Below, in pieces: positions 45,821 to 54,628 of a DNA stretch of 64,000 nucleotides. Numbering within the stretch: the first letter of the stretch is position 1; each line of letters opens with the position of its first letter. The notes under the pieces were generated by a model. It worked only from the letters and a program-made list of their open reading frames with translations, was not told the DNA's origin and did not search any database. Made by a program: the position numbers and the translations under genes. The stretch comes from Streptomyces aurantiacus. GTDB lineage: Bacteria; Actinomycetota; Actinomycetes; Streptomycetales; Streptomycetaceae. Where the stretch lies: assembly GCF_027107535.1 (NCBI RefSeq), contig NZ_CP114283.1:8308001-8372000 (forward strand), read 5' to 3'.

Positions 45821-46930
45821 ATGACTCCCTTGCCGGATTGCTTCTGCCCGGTGGACGGCACGCGCGTCCCCACGGACTCGCTCGCGTGGTGCTGCCCGGT
45901 CTGCCGCGGCCCGCTCGACCTGGACTTCGCGCCCACTCCGGCGTCCCTCAAGTCCCTGACGGGGAGGGTGAACTCACTCTGGCGGTACACGGAGTGCCTG
46001 CCGCTGTCGGGCCCCTCGGTGTCGCTGGGCGAGGGGCGCACCCCGCTGGTCCCGCTGACCGAGGGTGTTTCGGCCAAACTGGACTTCCTCATGCCGACGC
46101 TCTCCTTCAAGGACCGCGGGGCCGTCCTGCTCGCCGAGCTGGCCCTGCGGCTGCGGCCCCGGCAGGTCGTCGCGGACAGCAGCGGCAACGCGGGCACGGC
46201 CGTGGCCGCGTACTGCGCCCGCGCCCGGCTGCCGTGCACGGTGTACGTCCCCGAGGGCACGTCCGCCAAGAAACTGGAGCAGATCGGGGCGCACGGGGCC
46301 CGGCCGGAAGTGGTCCCGGGCGACCGCGAGGCCGCCTCCCGTGCGGCCCGGGAGGCGGCGGACGAGGAGGGCACGTTCTACGCCTCGCACGTCTTCAACC
46401 CGTACTTCCTGCACGGCACCAAGACGTACGTCCACGAGCTGTGGGAGGACCTCGGCGGACGGCTCCCCGAGGTGATCGTCGTCCCAGTCGGCAACGGCAC
46501 GCTGCTGCTCGGCGCGGCCCTCGCCGTCGCCGAACTGCACGCGGCGGGCCTGATCGACCGCAGGCCCGCCCTGTACGCGGTCCAGTCCGCCGCCGTCGCC
46601 CCACTCGCCCACGCCTGGGCCGACGGCGCGGACGATCTGGTCGGGGTCACCCCCGCGGCCCCCACGTTCGCCGAGGGCATCGCGATCCCGCACCCGCCGC
46701 GGGCCCGCCAGATCCTGCGGGCGGTACGCGAGTCGGGCGGCACCTTCCTCACCGTGACGGAGGACCAGATCCGCCACGCCCAGACCGACCTGGCCTCCCG
46801 CGGCCTGTACGTGGAGTCGACGGGCGTGGCGTGCTGGGCGGCAGTACGCGAGGGCCCCCTGGGCACCCGCACAGCGGTGGTACCACTGTGCGGCGCAGGC
46901 TTGAAAACGGGCTTGACGACGGCGCCCTGA
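45821..46930 (+). CDS. Threonine-synthase-like PLP enzyme with N-terminal zinc-ribbon
   Basis: A 369-residue fold-type II PLP enzyme. The N-terminus carries cysteines (C7, C9, C24, C25, C28) arranged like the zinc ribbon of some threonine synthases. Lys97 in SFKDRG forms the Schiff base, SGNAGTA binds the phosphate of PLP region, and VPVGNGTLLLG and PLCGAGLKTG are the usual glycine loops. Whether it makes threonine from phosphohomoserine or acts on another beta/gamma-substituted amino acid cannot be told; no thr genes adjoin. It diverges from the protease gene. Confidence 0.8.
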   Translation: MTPLPDCFCPVDGTRVPTDSLAWCCPVCRGPLDLDFAPTPASLKSLTGRVNSLWRYTECLPLSGPSVSLGEGRTPLVPLTEGVSAKLDFLMPTLSFKDRGAVLLAELALRLRPRQVVADSSGNAGTAVAAYCARARLPCTVYVPEGTSAKKLEQIGAHGARPEVVPGDREAASRAAREAADEEGTFYASHVFNPYFLHGTKTYVHELWEDLGGRLPEVIVVPVGNGTLLLGAALAVAELHAAGLIDRRPALYAVQSAAVAPLAHAWADGADDLVGVTPAAPTFAEGIAIPHPPRARQILRAVRESGGTFLTVTEDQIRHAQTDLASRGLYVESTGVACWAAVREGPLGTRTAVVPLCGAGLKTGLTTAP

Positions 46931-46954
46931 CAGGGACGCGTCCGTTGCGGCCGC

Positions 46955-47056
46955 AGGGAACTGCGCGGTCATCTCGGGGGCGCCAGGAACGGCGCAGTCC
47001 TTTCAGGGGCGCGGGGAACTGCGCAGCCTGTGAGGGGCGCGGGGAACTGCGCGACC
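46955..47056. repeat. Cluster of dispersed GGGGAACTGCGC repeats
   Basis: Near-identical copies of GGGGCGCGGGGAACTGCGC begin at 47006 and 47034 (28-bp period), with degenerate copies at 46955 and about 46985. They fill the 184-bp convergent gap between the threonine-synthase-like and SNF2 genes. The same element in reverse occurs at 18683-18705. It is a common intergenic repeat of Streptomyces and may contribute to termination. Confidence 0.65.
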
Positions 47057-47114
47057 AGCCCCCACCGGCCCGCACCCGAAGAACGAACCGCCCCCCTCCC
47101 ACGGCCCCACTCCC

Positions 47115-49340
47115 CTACTCCGGGTCGCCCCGCGACGCACCCCCACCGGCGACAGCCAACCGCACCTGCTCCTCCTCCACGATGCGCCGGGCGATCGTGC
47201 CGTCCGAGACATCAACCGCATCCGGCGTCGCCTCGGCGACATCACTGCGCCGCGCGTACGCGTCGAAGAGCCGGGCCTTGCTCTCCAGAATGTGCAGCAG
47301 CCGCTCGTCCACACTGTCCGCCGCGAGCAGCCGGTGCACCTGGACCGAGCGGACCTGCCCCATCCGGTGGGCACGGGCAACAGCCTGATGCTCCAGCGTG
47401 GGCTTGACCTGCGGTTCACAGAGAATCACCACGGACGCGGCCTGGAGGTTGAGCCCGACCCCGCCGGCCTCGATCTGGCAGAGCAGCACCGCATGGCCGG
47501 GCGCGGCCGTGAACTCGTCGACGAGCTGTTGTCGGCGGGCGGCCGGAACGCCTCCCGCCAGCGGCCCCAGCACCGCGTCGCCCAGCGCCTGCCGGACGGT
47601 GGCGAGGACGTCACGGAAGTAGGAGAAGACCACGACCTTCAGGCCGTTCACCGCGGCCTCCTCGACCAGCTCGCGCAGCCGCTGGAGCTTCGCCGACTTC
47701 TCGGCGTGCACGTACGCGGCTCTGCGCATCGCCATGAAGTTCCCGGCGGCGACCGCCTCGCGGTAGGCGTCCAGGTCGGCGGCGCCGAGCTCCTCCCACT
47801 CGTCGACCTGGACCAGCGCGGGCAGTTCGGTGAGCACGTCCTGCTGGTTGCGCCGCAGGTAGGCGGGGGCGACGGACCTGCGGAAGGTGTGCGGCCCCGC
47901 CACCGCGTCGCTGCCCTGGATCCTGGGCACCAGGTCGGGCTGGAGATAGCGCACGAGCGTACGGAACTCCTCGACGCGGTTCTCCATCGGCGTGCCCGTG
48001 AGGAACAGGACGCGCTCGCAGCGGTTCGTCCAGCGCGCGACGGCACGGGAGCGGCGGGCGTCGGGATTCTTGACGTAGTGCGCCTCGTCGACGACGAGCG
48101 CGGCGGGGGCGTCCAGCGGGTGCTTCTCGGCCTTCCTGGGGTCCGGCAGGCTGTGGAGCACGTCGAAGGTGGTCACCGCGACGCCACCGCGCTCGCGCCA
48201 CTCGGCGTACGCGTCGAGCCGGTCGGGGCCGTGCACGGGCACCGCGCGCAGAGTGCTGCGGGAGCGGATCTCGCGCGTCCAGTTGATCAGTACGCTCGCC
48301 GGGCACACCACCAGGAAGTGGCGGTGCCCGTCGGCGGCGAGGTGCGCGAAAACCGCGATGGCCTGGACCGTCTTGCCGAGCCCCATCTCGTCGCCGAGGA
48401 CCACCCGGCGCTGGGCGAGCGCGAACCGCGCGCCGAAGGACTGGTAGCCGCGCAGGGAGACCCGGAGGTGGGTGTCGTCGAGTCCCTGCGCGTGCACACG
48501 GTCCGCGACCTCCGCCGGCAGGAAGCCCTCGGCGGCCTCGACGTCGGGTGCGCTGCCCGCGATCCCGGCGAGCTGGCTGTAGTACTCCGTGGACCGCAGC
48601 TCGAAGTCCACCCACGCCTCGGCGTCGGAGGCCGACTCCCGGAGCAGGTCGGTGGAGGCCTGCGTGAGCAGCATCGGCACATCCCTCGCGACGGCGTCCG
48701 CGACGAGCGCGCGCAGCTCGCCCACCGCCGTGAGCGCACGCTGGCGCCCGGCCCCTCCCGCAAGGGCCATCCGCAGGCGCCCGCCCGCCGGCCGTGCCAC
48801 CGGAAGGAGCGCCGCGATCCTGCGCTCCGCCTTCCCGGCGGCATCCACGGCCCGGCGCAGTTCGGGACCCGCCTCGACGATCCGCCGCAACGCGATGACG
48901 AGGGCGGTGGTCCGCGGCTCCGGGTGATCGACGTCGATCCGCACGGACACGGTCTCCTCGAGCGCCCGGGCGATCTGCCGGGCGGCGGCGAGCGCCTGGT
49001 CCGCGGTCTGCGCCCCGACTCCCGGTATCTGCCGCAACTCGTGCCGGCTCGCTTCGAACACCGGCCGTACGCTGCCGAATCCAGCCGTCTCCAGGGCCCC
49101 GAGCCGCAGCCGCCCCTCGGTGACGTCCTTCAGCCGGGAGACAGGAATGCCCTCCAGCTCCTGGGCGACCAGCTCGGCGAGGAGCGGTGCGAGGGCCGTA
49201 CGCACCTGGTCGACCGCCCGGGCGTGATCGGCGAGGACGCCCCGCGCGAGCCCGGACAACCGCTCGGCCCGCGCGACGACCTCACGCGCCCTGCGCCCCA
49301 CCGGTACGGGGCTGCCGACCGCCCCCTCACCCTCCGCCAT
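47115..49340 (-). CDS. SNF2-family DEAD/H helicase-like ATPase
   Basis: A 741-residue protein; ATG 49340 (MAEGEGAVG) has GAGGGG close upstream. The N-terminal 270 residues include a helix-hairpin-helix-like motif (LRQIPGVGAQTADQAL, about residue 100). The SNF2 ATPase starts near LRGYQSFGARFAL, with motif I DEMGLGKT (about 315), motif II DEAH (about 415), motif III LTGTPMEN, then the C-terminal helicase lobe (VVVFSYFRD, GGVGLNLQAASVVI, ARAHRMGQ). It is a DNA translocase that probably remodels protein-DNA complexes; the HhH region suggests DNA-structure binding. Confidence 0.88.
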   Translation of the reverse strand: MAEGEGAVGSPVPVGRRAREVVARAERLSGLARGVLADHARAVDQVRTALAPLLAELVAQELEGIPVSRLKDVTEGRLRLGALETAGFGSVRPVFEASRHELRQIPGVGAQTADQALAAARQIARALEETVSVRIDVDHPEPRTTALVIALRRIVEAGPELRRAVDAAGKAERRIAALLPVARPAGGRLRMALAGGAGRQRALTAVGELRALVADAVARDVPMLLTQASTDLLRESASDAEAWVDFELRSTEYYSQLAGIAGSAPDVEAAEGFLPAEVADRVHAQGLDDTHLRVSLRGYQSFGARFALAQRRVVLGDEMGLGKTVQAIAVFAHLAADGHRHFLVVCPASVLINWTREIRSRSTLRAVPVHGPDRLDAYAEWRERGGVAVTTFDVLHSLPDPRKAEKHPLDAPAALVVDEAHYVKNPDARRSRAVARWTNRCERVLFLTGTPMENRVEEFRTLVRYLQPDLVPRIQGSDAVAGPHTFRRSVAPAYLRRNQQDVLTELPALVQVDEWEELGAADLDAYREAVAAGNFMAMRRAAYVHAEKSAKLQRLRELVEEAAVNGLKVVVFSYFRDVLATVRQALGDAVLGPLAGGVPAARRQQLVDEFTAAPGHAVLLCQIEAGGVGLNLQAASVVILCEPQVKPTLEHQAVARAHRMGQVRSVQVHRLLAADSVDERLLHILESKARLFDAYARRSDVAEATPDAVDVSDGTIARRIVEEEQVRLAVAGGGASRGDPE

Positions 49341-49543
49341 GACACCCCTCGCGTGCCGTACACCCCGAACGAGCGGACATCCTTCCACGGGCCACCGACA
49401 GAGCCCGGGCGAGGACCGTCCCGGAACCCCGGTGGCTCCGAACGAGTGGACTCGCGGGAGCGCGTACCGGACGAAGACCTCCGCCCGGGGTCCGGATGGT
49501 GACGTTGCCGTCCGAGCCCCTGACCTGGAAGAGGCGCCCCCAC

Positions 49544-50770
49544 ATGCGACGTACCCCCTCCCGACGGCTGTTCACCGCGGCACTCCTCGTGGCGTCCGTG
49601 CTGGCCCCGATGGCGGCGATGCCCACCACGGCCGTCCACGCCGCGGGCGTCGACCGGTCCGAGAAGCTCGACACGTCCGAGAAGCTCGACAAGGACGGGC
49701 ACCCGTCGGACGGTCTGGGTCGCAAGCTGACCGCCCGGCTGGACAAGGCCGTCGAGGACGTCCGCCGGGAGGCCGGCATCCCCGGCGTCGTCGTCGGACT
49801 GTGGATGCCGGGCAAGGGCCGGTACGTCCGCGCCACCGGGGTCGCCGACACCACCACCGGCAGGCCCATGACCACCGACCTGTACACGCGGATCGGCAGC
49901 GAGACCAAGACCTTCACGGTCACCGCGCTGCTCAAGCTGGTCGACGACGGCCGGATCCGGCTCGACGACCCGATCTCCAAGTACATCGGCGGCGTGCCGG
50001 GCGGCCGCCGGATCACGCTGCGTCATCTCGCCGAGATGCGCAGCGGCCTGTTCCCGTACAGCGCCGACCCTGACTTCGCGCACGACCTGTTGAGTGACCC
50101 GAGCCGCTCGTTCACCCCGCGCGAGGTGCTCGCGTACGGCTTCAAGCACCGGAACACCTTCGCGCCGGGGCAGAAGTTCCAGTACTCCAACAGCAACCTC
50201 ATCCTCCTCGGCCTGGTGATCGAGAAGGTCAGCGGTCACCGTCTCGCCGACTTCATCGACAGGCGGGTGCTGCGCCCGGCCCACCTGCGCCACACGTTGT
50301 TCCCCACGGACGCCGGGTTCCCCGAGCCGCACGCGCGCGGCTACACCAACCAGACGCTGACCGGCGAGGTCGAGGACTCCACGGACTGGAACCCCAGTTG
50401 GGCCTGGTCGGCCGGGGCGATGATCTCGAACCTGCACGACCTGCGCCGCTGGGCCCGGATCGTGGCCACCGGGACACTGCTCAGCCCCGAGACCCAGCGG
50501 GAGCGGCTCAGGATGCTGCCGACCGGCCACCCCGGCACGAAGTACGGCCTCGGCATCTTCGAGTCCGACGGCTGGATCGGGCACAACGGCTCCATCCCCG
50601 GATACGAGAGCGTGACGGTCTACCTGCCCTCGGAGAAGGCCACCCTGGTGATCCTCCTCAACACCGACATCACCCACGAGGGCCAGGAGCCGTCCTCGCT
50701 CGTCGCCCGCGCGATCACCGAGGTCGTGACCCCGGAGAACGTCTACGACCGCCCGGTTCCCCTGGGTTAG
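49544..50770 (+). CDS. Secreted serine hydrolase (beta-lactamase / DD-peptidase fold)
   Basis: A 408-residue secreted protein. Signal peptide 1-34 (RRLFTAALLVASVLAPMAAMP). A short duplicated SEKLD motif follows. Active-site motifs: Ser119-Glu-Thr-Lys122, Tyr214-Ser-Asn216 and His347-Asn-Gly349, as in class C-like beta-lactamase-related D-alanyl-D-alanine carboxypeptidases of Streptomyces. It probably trims or hydrolyses peptidoglycan peptides or esters outside the cell. It diverges from the SNF2 gene and converges on the P450 gene. Confidence 0.88.
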   Translation: MRRTPSRRLFTAALLVASVLAPMAAMPTTAVHAAGVDRSEKLDTSEKLDKDGHPSDGLGRKLTARLDKAVEDVRREAGIPGVVVGLWMPGKGRYVRATGVADTTTGRPMTTDLYTRIGSETKTFTVTALLKLVDDGRIRLDDPISKYIGGVPGGRRITLRHLAEMRSGLFPYSADPDFAHDLLSDPSRSFTPREVLAYGFKHRNTFAPGQKFQYSNSNLILLGLVIEKVSGHRLADFIDRRVLRPAHLRHTLFPTDAGFPEPHARGYTNQTLTGEVEDSTDWNPSWAWSAGAMISNLHDLRRWARIVATGTLLSPETQRERLRMLPTGHPGTKYGLGIFESDGWIGHNGSIPGYESVTVYLPSEKATLVILLNTDITHEGQEPSSLVARAITEVVTPENVYDRPVPLG

Positions 50771-50894
50771 CACCGGGCTCGCTGCGGACGGTGGCGATGC
50801 AGTCCTCCCAGGAGGCCGGGGGGTGGACACGATCTGGCTCAAGCGAGCCGATCCGATCCGACCTATCTGACCGGCTGTCTGCGTATCGGTGGCG

Positions 50895-52445
50895 TCACCG
50901 TGTTTCAGAGCCTGGGCCACGGTGAGCGGGGCATCCTGCTGTACGGGCTGAAGACGCGTCCTTGGCGGCGTAGGTGTGGGCATCGCCTTCGGCGGCGGTG
51001 TCGGCGGTGTCGGCGGTGTCGGCGGCGGGGGTGCGCGGGGTTACGGGGCGGCTCCCGGTCACCGTGCGGTCGCGTGCCGTCAGGCGCACCATGACGTCCT
51101 GCAGGGGGCGCAGCGAGATCACCGGCGAGCCGTACCGCAGTGCGTGGCCCGGGATCATGCTCAGCCTGAACCGCTGGTTGATCATCGTCACGATGGTCCG
51201 CAGTTCGAGCAGTGCCATGGTGTTGCCGATGCACTGCCGCGGTCCCGCACCGAACGGGAAGTAGGCCATGCGCGGGCGCTCCTTCACGGCCTTCGCGGTG
51301 AAGCGGTACGGGTCGAAGGCCAGCGGGTTGTCCCAGTGGCGCGGATTGTGGTGGGACACGAGCGGCGACAGCAGGATCGACGAGCCGGCTTCGATGTCGT
51401 AACCGCCCAGGCTGTCCGGGCCGACGGCAGCACGCGGGAAGATCCAGATGGGCGGGTGCATCCGCAGGCTCTCGTCCACCACCATGCGGGTGTACGTCAG
51501 CGCGTCGGTGTTCTGCCTGTCCGGCAGGCCGCCGCCCAGGACCTGGCCGATCTCCGCGTCCAACTCCTCCTGCACCGGCGGGTGGTTCGCGATCGACAGC
51601 AGGGTCCAGCACAACGACACCGCGGTCGTCTCGTGTCCCGCCAGGTAGATGGTCAGGAGTTCGTCGCGCAGTTCCTGATCGGTCCAGGGCTCACCGGTGA
51701 CGGGGTCCTCGGCCTGCTCCATCAGCGATATCAGCGAACCCTCGCCGGTGCGCGCGTAGTTCTGCCGGACGTCGGCCACGATCCTGTCGAAGACCCGGTG
51801 GATCCGGGCGATCTTGTGCTTGCGGTCGGTCGGCAGCCAGGACGGCATCATCTCGGACGGCGTACCGCGCCGGAACATCACCTCGACCACGTCGTCGACG
51901 ATGTGCTTGAGCACCCGCGACGAGGGCTCGATGTCGTAGGCGAACAGCGAGCGGCTGAGCGTGATCAGGGTGAGCCTGAGCATTTCGGTCATCAGGTCCA
52001 CGGGCTCGTCGCGCGCGGCCTTGGCCTCCCACGCGTCGAGCATCTCGTTCGTGGCGGTGACGATGTTGGGGACGATGTCGAGGATGGCGTTCTTCTGGAA
52101 CGCGGGCTGGACCGCCCGGCGGTGCCCCCGCCAGAAATCGCCGTCCGAGGTGAGCAGCCCCTTGCCCATGACGACGCTGAACTGCTCGTACAGCGGGCCG
52201 CGCACGTAGTTGCCGTGGTTGTTCACCAGAACCTGCTGAACCGCCTCGGGGCCGGTGATCTGGTGGACCGTCATCGGTCCGAGCCGCATGCGTACGGTCT
52301 CTCCGTGGTCGCGCTGCAGACCCAGCAGGAACTCGGCGGTGTTGCGGCGCCAGGGGCCGAGGCTGCCCAGCAGCGGGACGCCCTTCGGGCCGGGGGCCTG
52401 GGCGGCGCGACGGGGGGTGGTCGTGGGGGCTGTGGTGGCGTTCAT
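50895..52445 (-). CDS. Cytochrome P450 with fatty-acid-hydroxylase-type heme loop
   Basis: A 516-residue P450 with AAGGAG 7 nt upstream of ATG. I-helix AGHETT (269-274), Glu325-Ser-Leu-Arg328, heme loop FPFGAGPRQCIGN with Cys405. Most Streptomyces P450s read FGxGxHxCLG; this PRQCIG form recalls CYP102, CYP110 and CYP4-like enzymes acting on fatty acids or other lipophilic chains. The last 50 residues are a Thr/Ala/Asp-rich tail with a repeated ADT motif. Its ATG overlaps the SDR stop (ATGA), so the two are translationally coupled. I infer oxidation of the product of the neighbouring lipid-type synthase. Confidence 0.9.
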   Translation of the reverse strand: MNATTAPTTTPRRAAQAPGPKGVPLLGSLGPWRRNTAEFLLGLQRDHGETVRMRLGPMTVHQITGPEAVQQVLVNNHGNYVRGPLYEQFSVVMGKGLLTSDGDFWRGHRRAVQPAFQKNAILDIVPNIVTATNEMLDAWEAKAARDEPVDLMTEMLRLTLITLSRSLFAYDIEPSSRVLKHIVDDVVEVMFRRGTPSEMMPSWLPTDRKHKIARIHRVFDRIVADVRQNYARTGEGSLISLMEQAEDPVTGEPWTDQELRDELLTIYLAGHETTAVSLCWTLLSIANHPPVQEELDAEIGQVLGGGLPDRQNTDALTYTRMVVDESLRMHPPIWIFPRAAVGPDSLGGYDIEAGSSILLSPLVSHHNPRHWDNPLAFDPYRFTAKAVKERPRMAYFPFGAGPRQCIGNTMALLELRTIVTMINQRFRLSMIPGHALRYGSPVISLRPLQDVMVRLTARDRTVTGSRPVTPRTPAADTADTADTAAEGDAHTYAAKDASSARTAGCPAHRGPGSETR

Positions 52446-53446
52446 CGGCGGTCTCCTTCGTGGCGGGGCTGCGAGTGCGGCGGCTTTGCCCGGTGGGCGT
52501 CGTCGATCGGCGTGACCCCGCGGGTGCCGGCGGCCGGGCCGGATCCGGTGACCGGGCGGACTCCGGTGGCCGGGGCCTGCCTGCGGGCCTCGTTGCGCGG
52601 CACCGGGAACACGCGCCGCACGAAGAGGTTGTCGAAGACGACGTCGGGGGCCAGCCGGCGCAGGGCGAGGGTGCTGCGGGCGAGGAACCCGACGGGGTAG
52701 CGGGCGCTCGGGCGGGCACTGCGGACCGCCCGCTCCACCACCCGGGCCACGTCGTCGGACTGGATCGCGAACGTGCCGGCCAGGGTGCGGCGGCTGCCCG
52801 TGTAGATGGCGTCGAAGAATTCGGCCGTACGCCGGCGGAAGTCGTCGTAGTCCTTGCTCACGGGCTTGAGGTTCGCCACATAGGTGGCTCCGAAGTCGGT
52901 CGTACGCACCGGCCCTGGCTCGATGAGGACGACCCGGACGCCGAAATCGGCAACCTCCAGGCGCAGGGCGTCGCTCAGTGCCTCGACCGCGTGCTTGGAC
53001 GCCTGGTAGAAACCCCCGCCGGGAACCGCGTAACGGCCGAAGATCGACGAGATGTTGACGATGGTTCCGTGCCGCGCGGCCCGCATGGCCGGCAGCACCA
53101 GCTGGCTGAGCCGGGCCAGCCCGAACACGTTCGTTTCGAACTGCCTCCGCATGTCGTCCGGATCGGCCTCTTCCACGACACCCGACATGGCGTATCCGGC
53201 GCTGTTGACCAGGGCGCCGACCGAGCCGTGCTCGGCCTCGACGAGGTCGACGACCGCACGCATGCTCGCTTCGTCGGTGACGTCCAGGCGCAGCGTCCGG
53301 ATTCCTTCCGCTGCCAGGCCGGTCAGGGTTTCCGGCCTGCGTGCCGTGGCGTACACGGTCATACCGGCCCGATGCATCCGCAGTGCGCAGGCGCGGCCGA
53401 TCCCGGAGGAACAGCCGGTGATGAGCACGGGCAGGGGGGTCGTCAT
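52442..53446 (-). CDS. Short-chain dehydrogenase/reductase coupled to the P450
   Basis: A 334-residue classical SDR. Cofactor loop TGCSSGIG (10-17), NSAG (81-84), catalytic Ser133/134, Tyr147 and Lys151 (YQASK). The C-terminus extends about 70 residues beyond the usual fold and is Pro/Arg-rich. Short form plus QxxxxxxxFG-like substrate segments resemble dehydrogenases of retinol/steroid type. It likely oxidises an alcohol made by the P450 or reduces a ketone of the product. The P450 gene follows with a 4-bp overlap. Confidence 0.88.
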   Translation of the reverse strand: MTTPLPVLITGCSSGIGRACALRMHRAGMTVYATARRPETLTGLAAEGIRTLRLDVTDEASMRAVVDLVEAEHGSVGALVNSAGYAMSGVVEEADPDDMRRQFETNVFGLARLSQLVLPAMRAARHGTIVNISSIFGRYAVPGGGFYQASKHAVEALSDALRLEVADFGVRVVLIEPGPVRTTDFGATYVANLKPVSKDYDDFRRRTAEFFDAIYTGSRRTLAGTFAIQSDDVARVVERAVRSARPSARYPVGFLARSTLALRRLAPDVVFDNLFVRRVFPVPRNEARRQAPATGVRPVTGSGPAAGTRGVTPIDDAHRAKPPHSQPRHEGDRR

Positions 53447-53582
53447 CCCACTCTCCTATTTCTTTGGCCCGATCTCCGGGGTATTTCTGCGTGGGGTACC
53501 GTGGTATCAATTGAGACGTTGACGGGAAACCATTCAGGGGGCTGCAGAAAAGGGCCGCTCGCACACCAGGGAAAGGTAGTTT
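53447..53582. promoter_or_regulatory. Divergent promoter region between the SDR-P450 pair and a SnoaL-like gene
   Basis: 136 bp of locally lower GC between divergent start codons. On the plus strand a TTGACG box lies near 53518 but no good -10 follows. GGTACCGTGGTATC near 53495 is a small imperfect palindrome. It should drive both accessory transcripts of the cluster. Confidence 0.4.
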
Positions 53583-54065
53583 ATGTACCATCGAATCGTT
53601 GCCGCCAAGCTCCGTAAAGCTTTTGCCGACATCAATGCAGGAAACTGGCAGTCCATGGTGGACACGCTGGCACCCGATTTCACCTACGTGTTCTACGGAG
53701 AGCACGCTCTTTCGGGCGAGCGGCATACGGTCGAAGCGATGAGCCTGTGGTGGCAGCGGGTCTTCAGGCTGATTCCCGACGCCGGTTTCGAGCCGCTGGA
53801 AATCGTCATTTCCGGCGGCCCCTGGCTGACCAAGGTGGCGACCCGCGTACGCATCGGCGGGCCGCTGCCCGACGGCACGCGCTACGACAACATCATGACC
53901 CAGTTCATGTATCTGAAGTGGGGCAGGATCACCGAGATCCATACTCTGGAGGACACCGTCGTCCTCCAGCGGGCACTCGACTCCATCGCCGCCTCCGGCA
54001 ACGCGGAGGCACACGCCGAACCCATCACCGACGCGTACGCCGCACGCTCCGGCAAGCAGGACTGA
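53583..54065 (+). CDS. SnoaL/NTF2-like protein (160 aa)
   Basis: A single NTF2-fold domain beginning MYHRIVAAKLRKAFADINAGNWQ, with DTLAPDFTYVFYGEHALSGERHT, YDNIMTQFMYLKWGRITEIHTLEDT and a short Ala-rich tail. SnoaL-like proteins act as polyketide cyclases, ester cyclases or ketosteroid-isomerase-type enzymes. The acidic and aromatic residues of the pocket are present, but the reaction cannot be assigned. It diverges from the SDR and converges on another SnoaL-like gene, with a strong terminator between. Confidence 0.8.
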   Translation: MYHRIVAAKLRKAFADINAGNWQSMVDTLAPDFTYVFYGEHALSGERHTVEAMSLWWQRVFRLIPDAGFEPLEIVISGGPWLTKVATRVRIGGPLPDGTRYDNIMTQFMYLKWGRITEIHTLEDTVVLQRALDSIAASGNAEAHAEPITDAYAARSGKQD

Positions 54066-54109
54066 AGAGCGGCACCGGACTCCGAGCCGAGGAGCCCGGG
54101 GAACCCGGC

Positions 54110-54139
54110 CGGCCCCGGCACCACCAGGTGCCGGGGCCG
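54110..54139. terminator. Perfect 13-bp bidirectional hairpin
   Basis: CGGCCCCGGCACC (54110-54122), ACCA loop, exact complement at 54127-54139. It lies between the stops of the two convergent SnoaL-like genes (54065 and 54146) and marks the end of the synthase transcript. Confidence 0.85.
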
Positions 54140-54145
54140 ACGCCG

Positions 54146-54565
54146 TCATCCCAGGGCGCCCAGCTGCTTGGCGAGTTCGAGCCCGTCCAGCGAGAACCAG
54201 CTCTCCACGATCTTCCCGTCCTCGAACGCGTCGATCACGATGCCACTGACGGCGAACTCCCGGCCGATGGCCGGCACACCCTCGTAGGGCTCCCCGGTGT
54301 GGGTGCCGCGTGCGGTGAACCGGCTGACGACCTTGTCGTCCTCCAGGATCCAGTCGTCGACGGTCACGTGGAGGTCGGGGAAGGACGCGCGCTGGAGCCG
54401 CACCCACTCCTTGAGGTGCTCGACGCCCTCCTTGCCGTTCGGGGCCGTTCCATGGCTGATGTGGCCGTCGCCGGCGCCCTCGTAGATCACATCGAGGTTG
54501 CCCTTGTTGAGGCACTCCTCGTAGTAGCGCTCCAGTACGGCCTTGTTCTCCAGCAGCTTCGACAT
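54146..54565 (-). CDS. SnoaL-like ester/polyketide cyclase family protein
   Basis: A 139-residue protein; ATG 54565 (MSKLLENKAVLERYYEE) has GGGAAGG 5 nt upstream, and the longer frame is unlikely. Typical SnoaL-like blocks are YYEECLNKGNLDVIYEGAGDGHISHG, LHVTVDDWILEDDKVVSRFTARGTHTGE and FEDGKIVESWFSLDGL. Last gene of the synthase transcript, 137 bp after the KR protein; the gap has tandem repeats. Likely acts on the synthase product; the reaction is unknown. Confidence 0.85.
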   Translation of the reverse strand: MSKLLENKAVLERYYEECLNKGNLDVIYEGAGDGHISHGTAPNGKEGVEHLKEWVRLQRASFPDLHVTVDDWILEDDKVVSRFTARGTHTGEPYEGVPAIGREFAVSGIVIDAFEDGKIVESWFSLDGLELAKQLGALG

Positions 54566-54628
54566 CTGTACCTTCCCTGGTTTTCTGTTTCTTATCAGCA
54601 GAGGTAAGTGGAGTAATCCACTGGACCC

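Noticed and set aside
46955..47056. Possible short CRISPR-like array with a 28-bp period
   Set aside because: Repeats touch each other with almost no spacer, number only two good copies, and belong to a dispersed intergenic family found elsewhere in the window.
50895..54515. Single 1206-codon minus-strand frame that could be read as an SDR-P450 fusion
   Set aside because: The SDR domain is encoded in a different frame (52442-53446) with its own start and stop, and the P450 has its own ribosome site and ATG; the long frame upstream of the P450 start is accidental.
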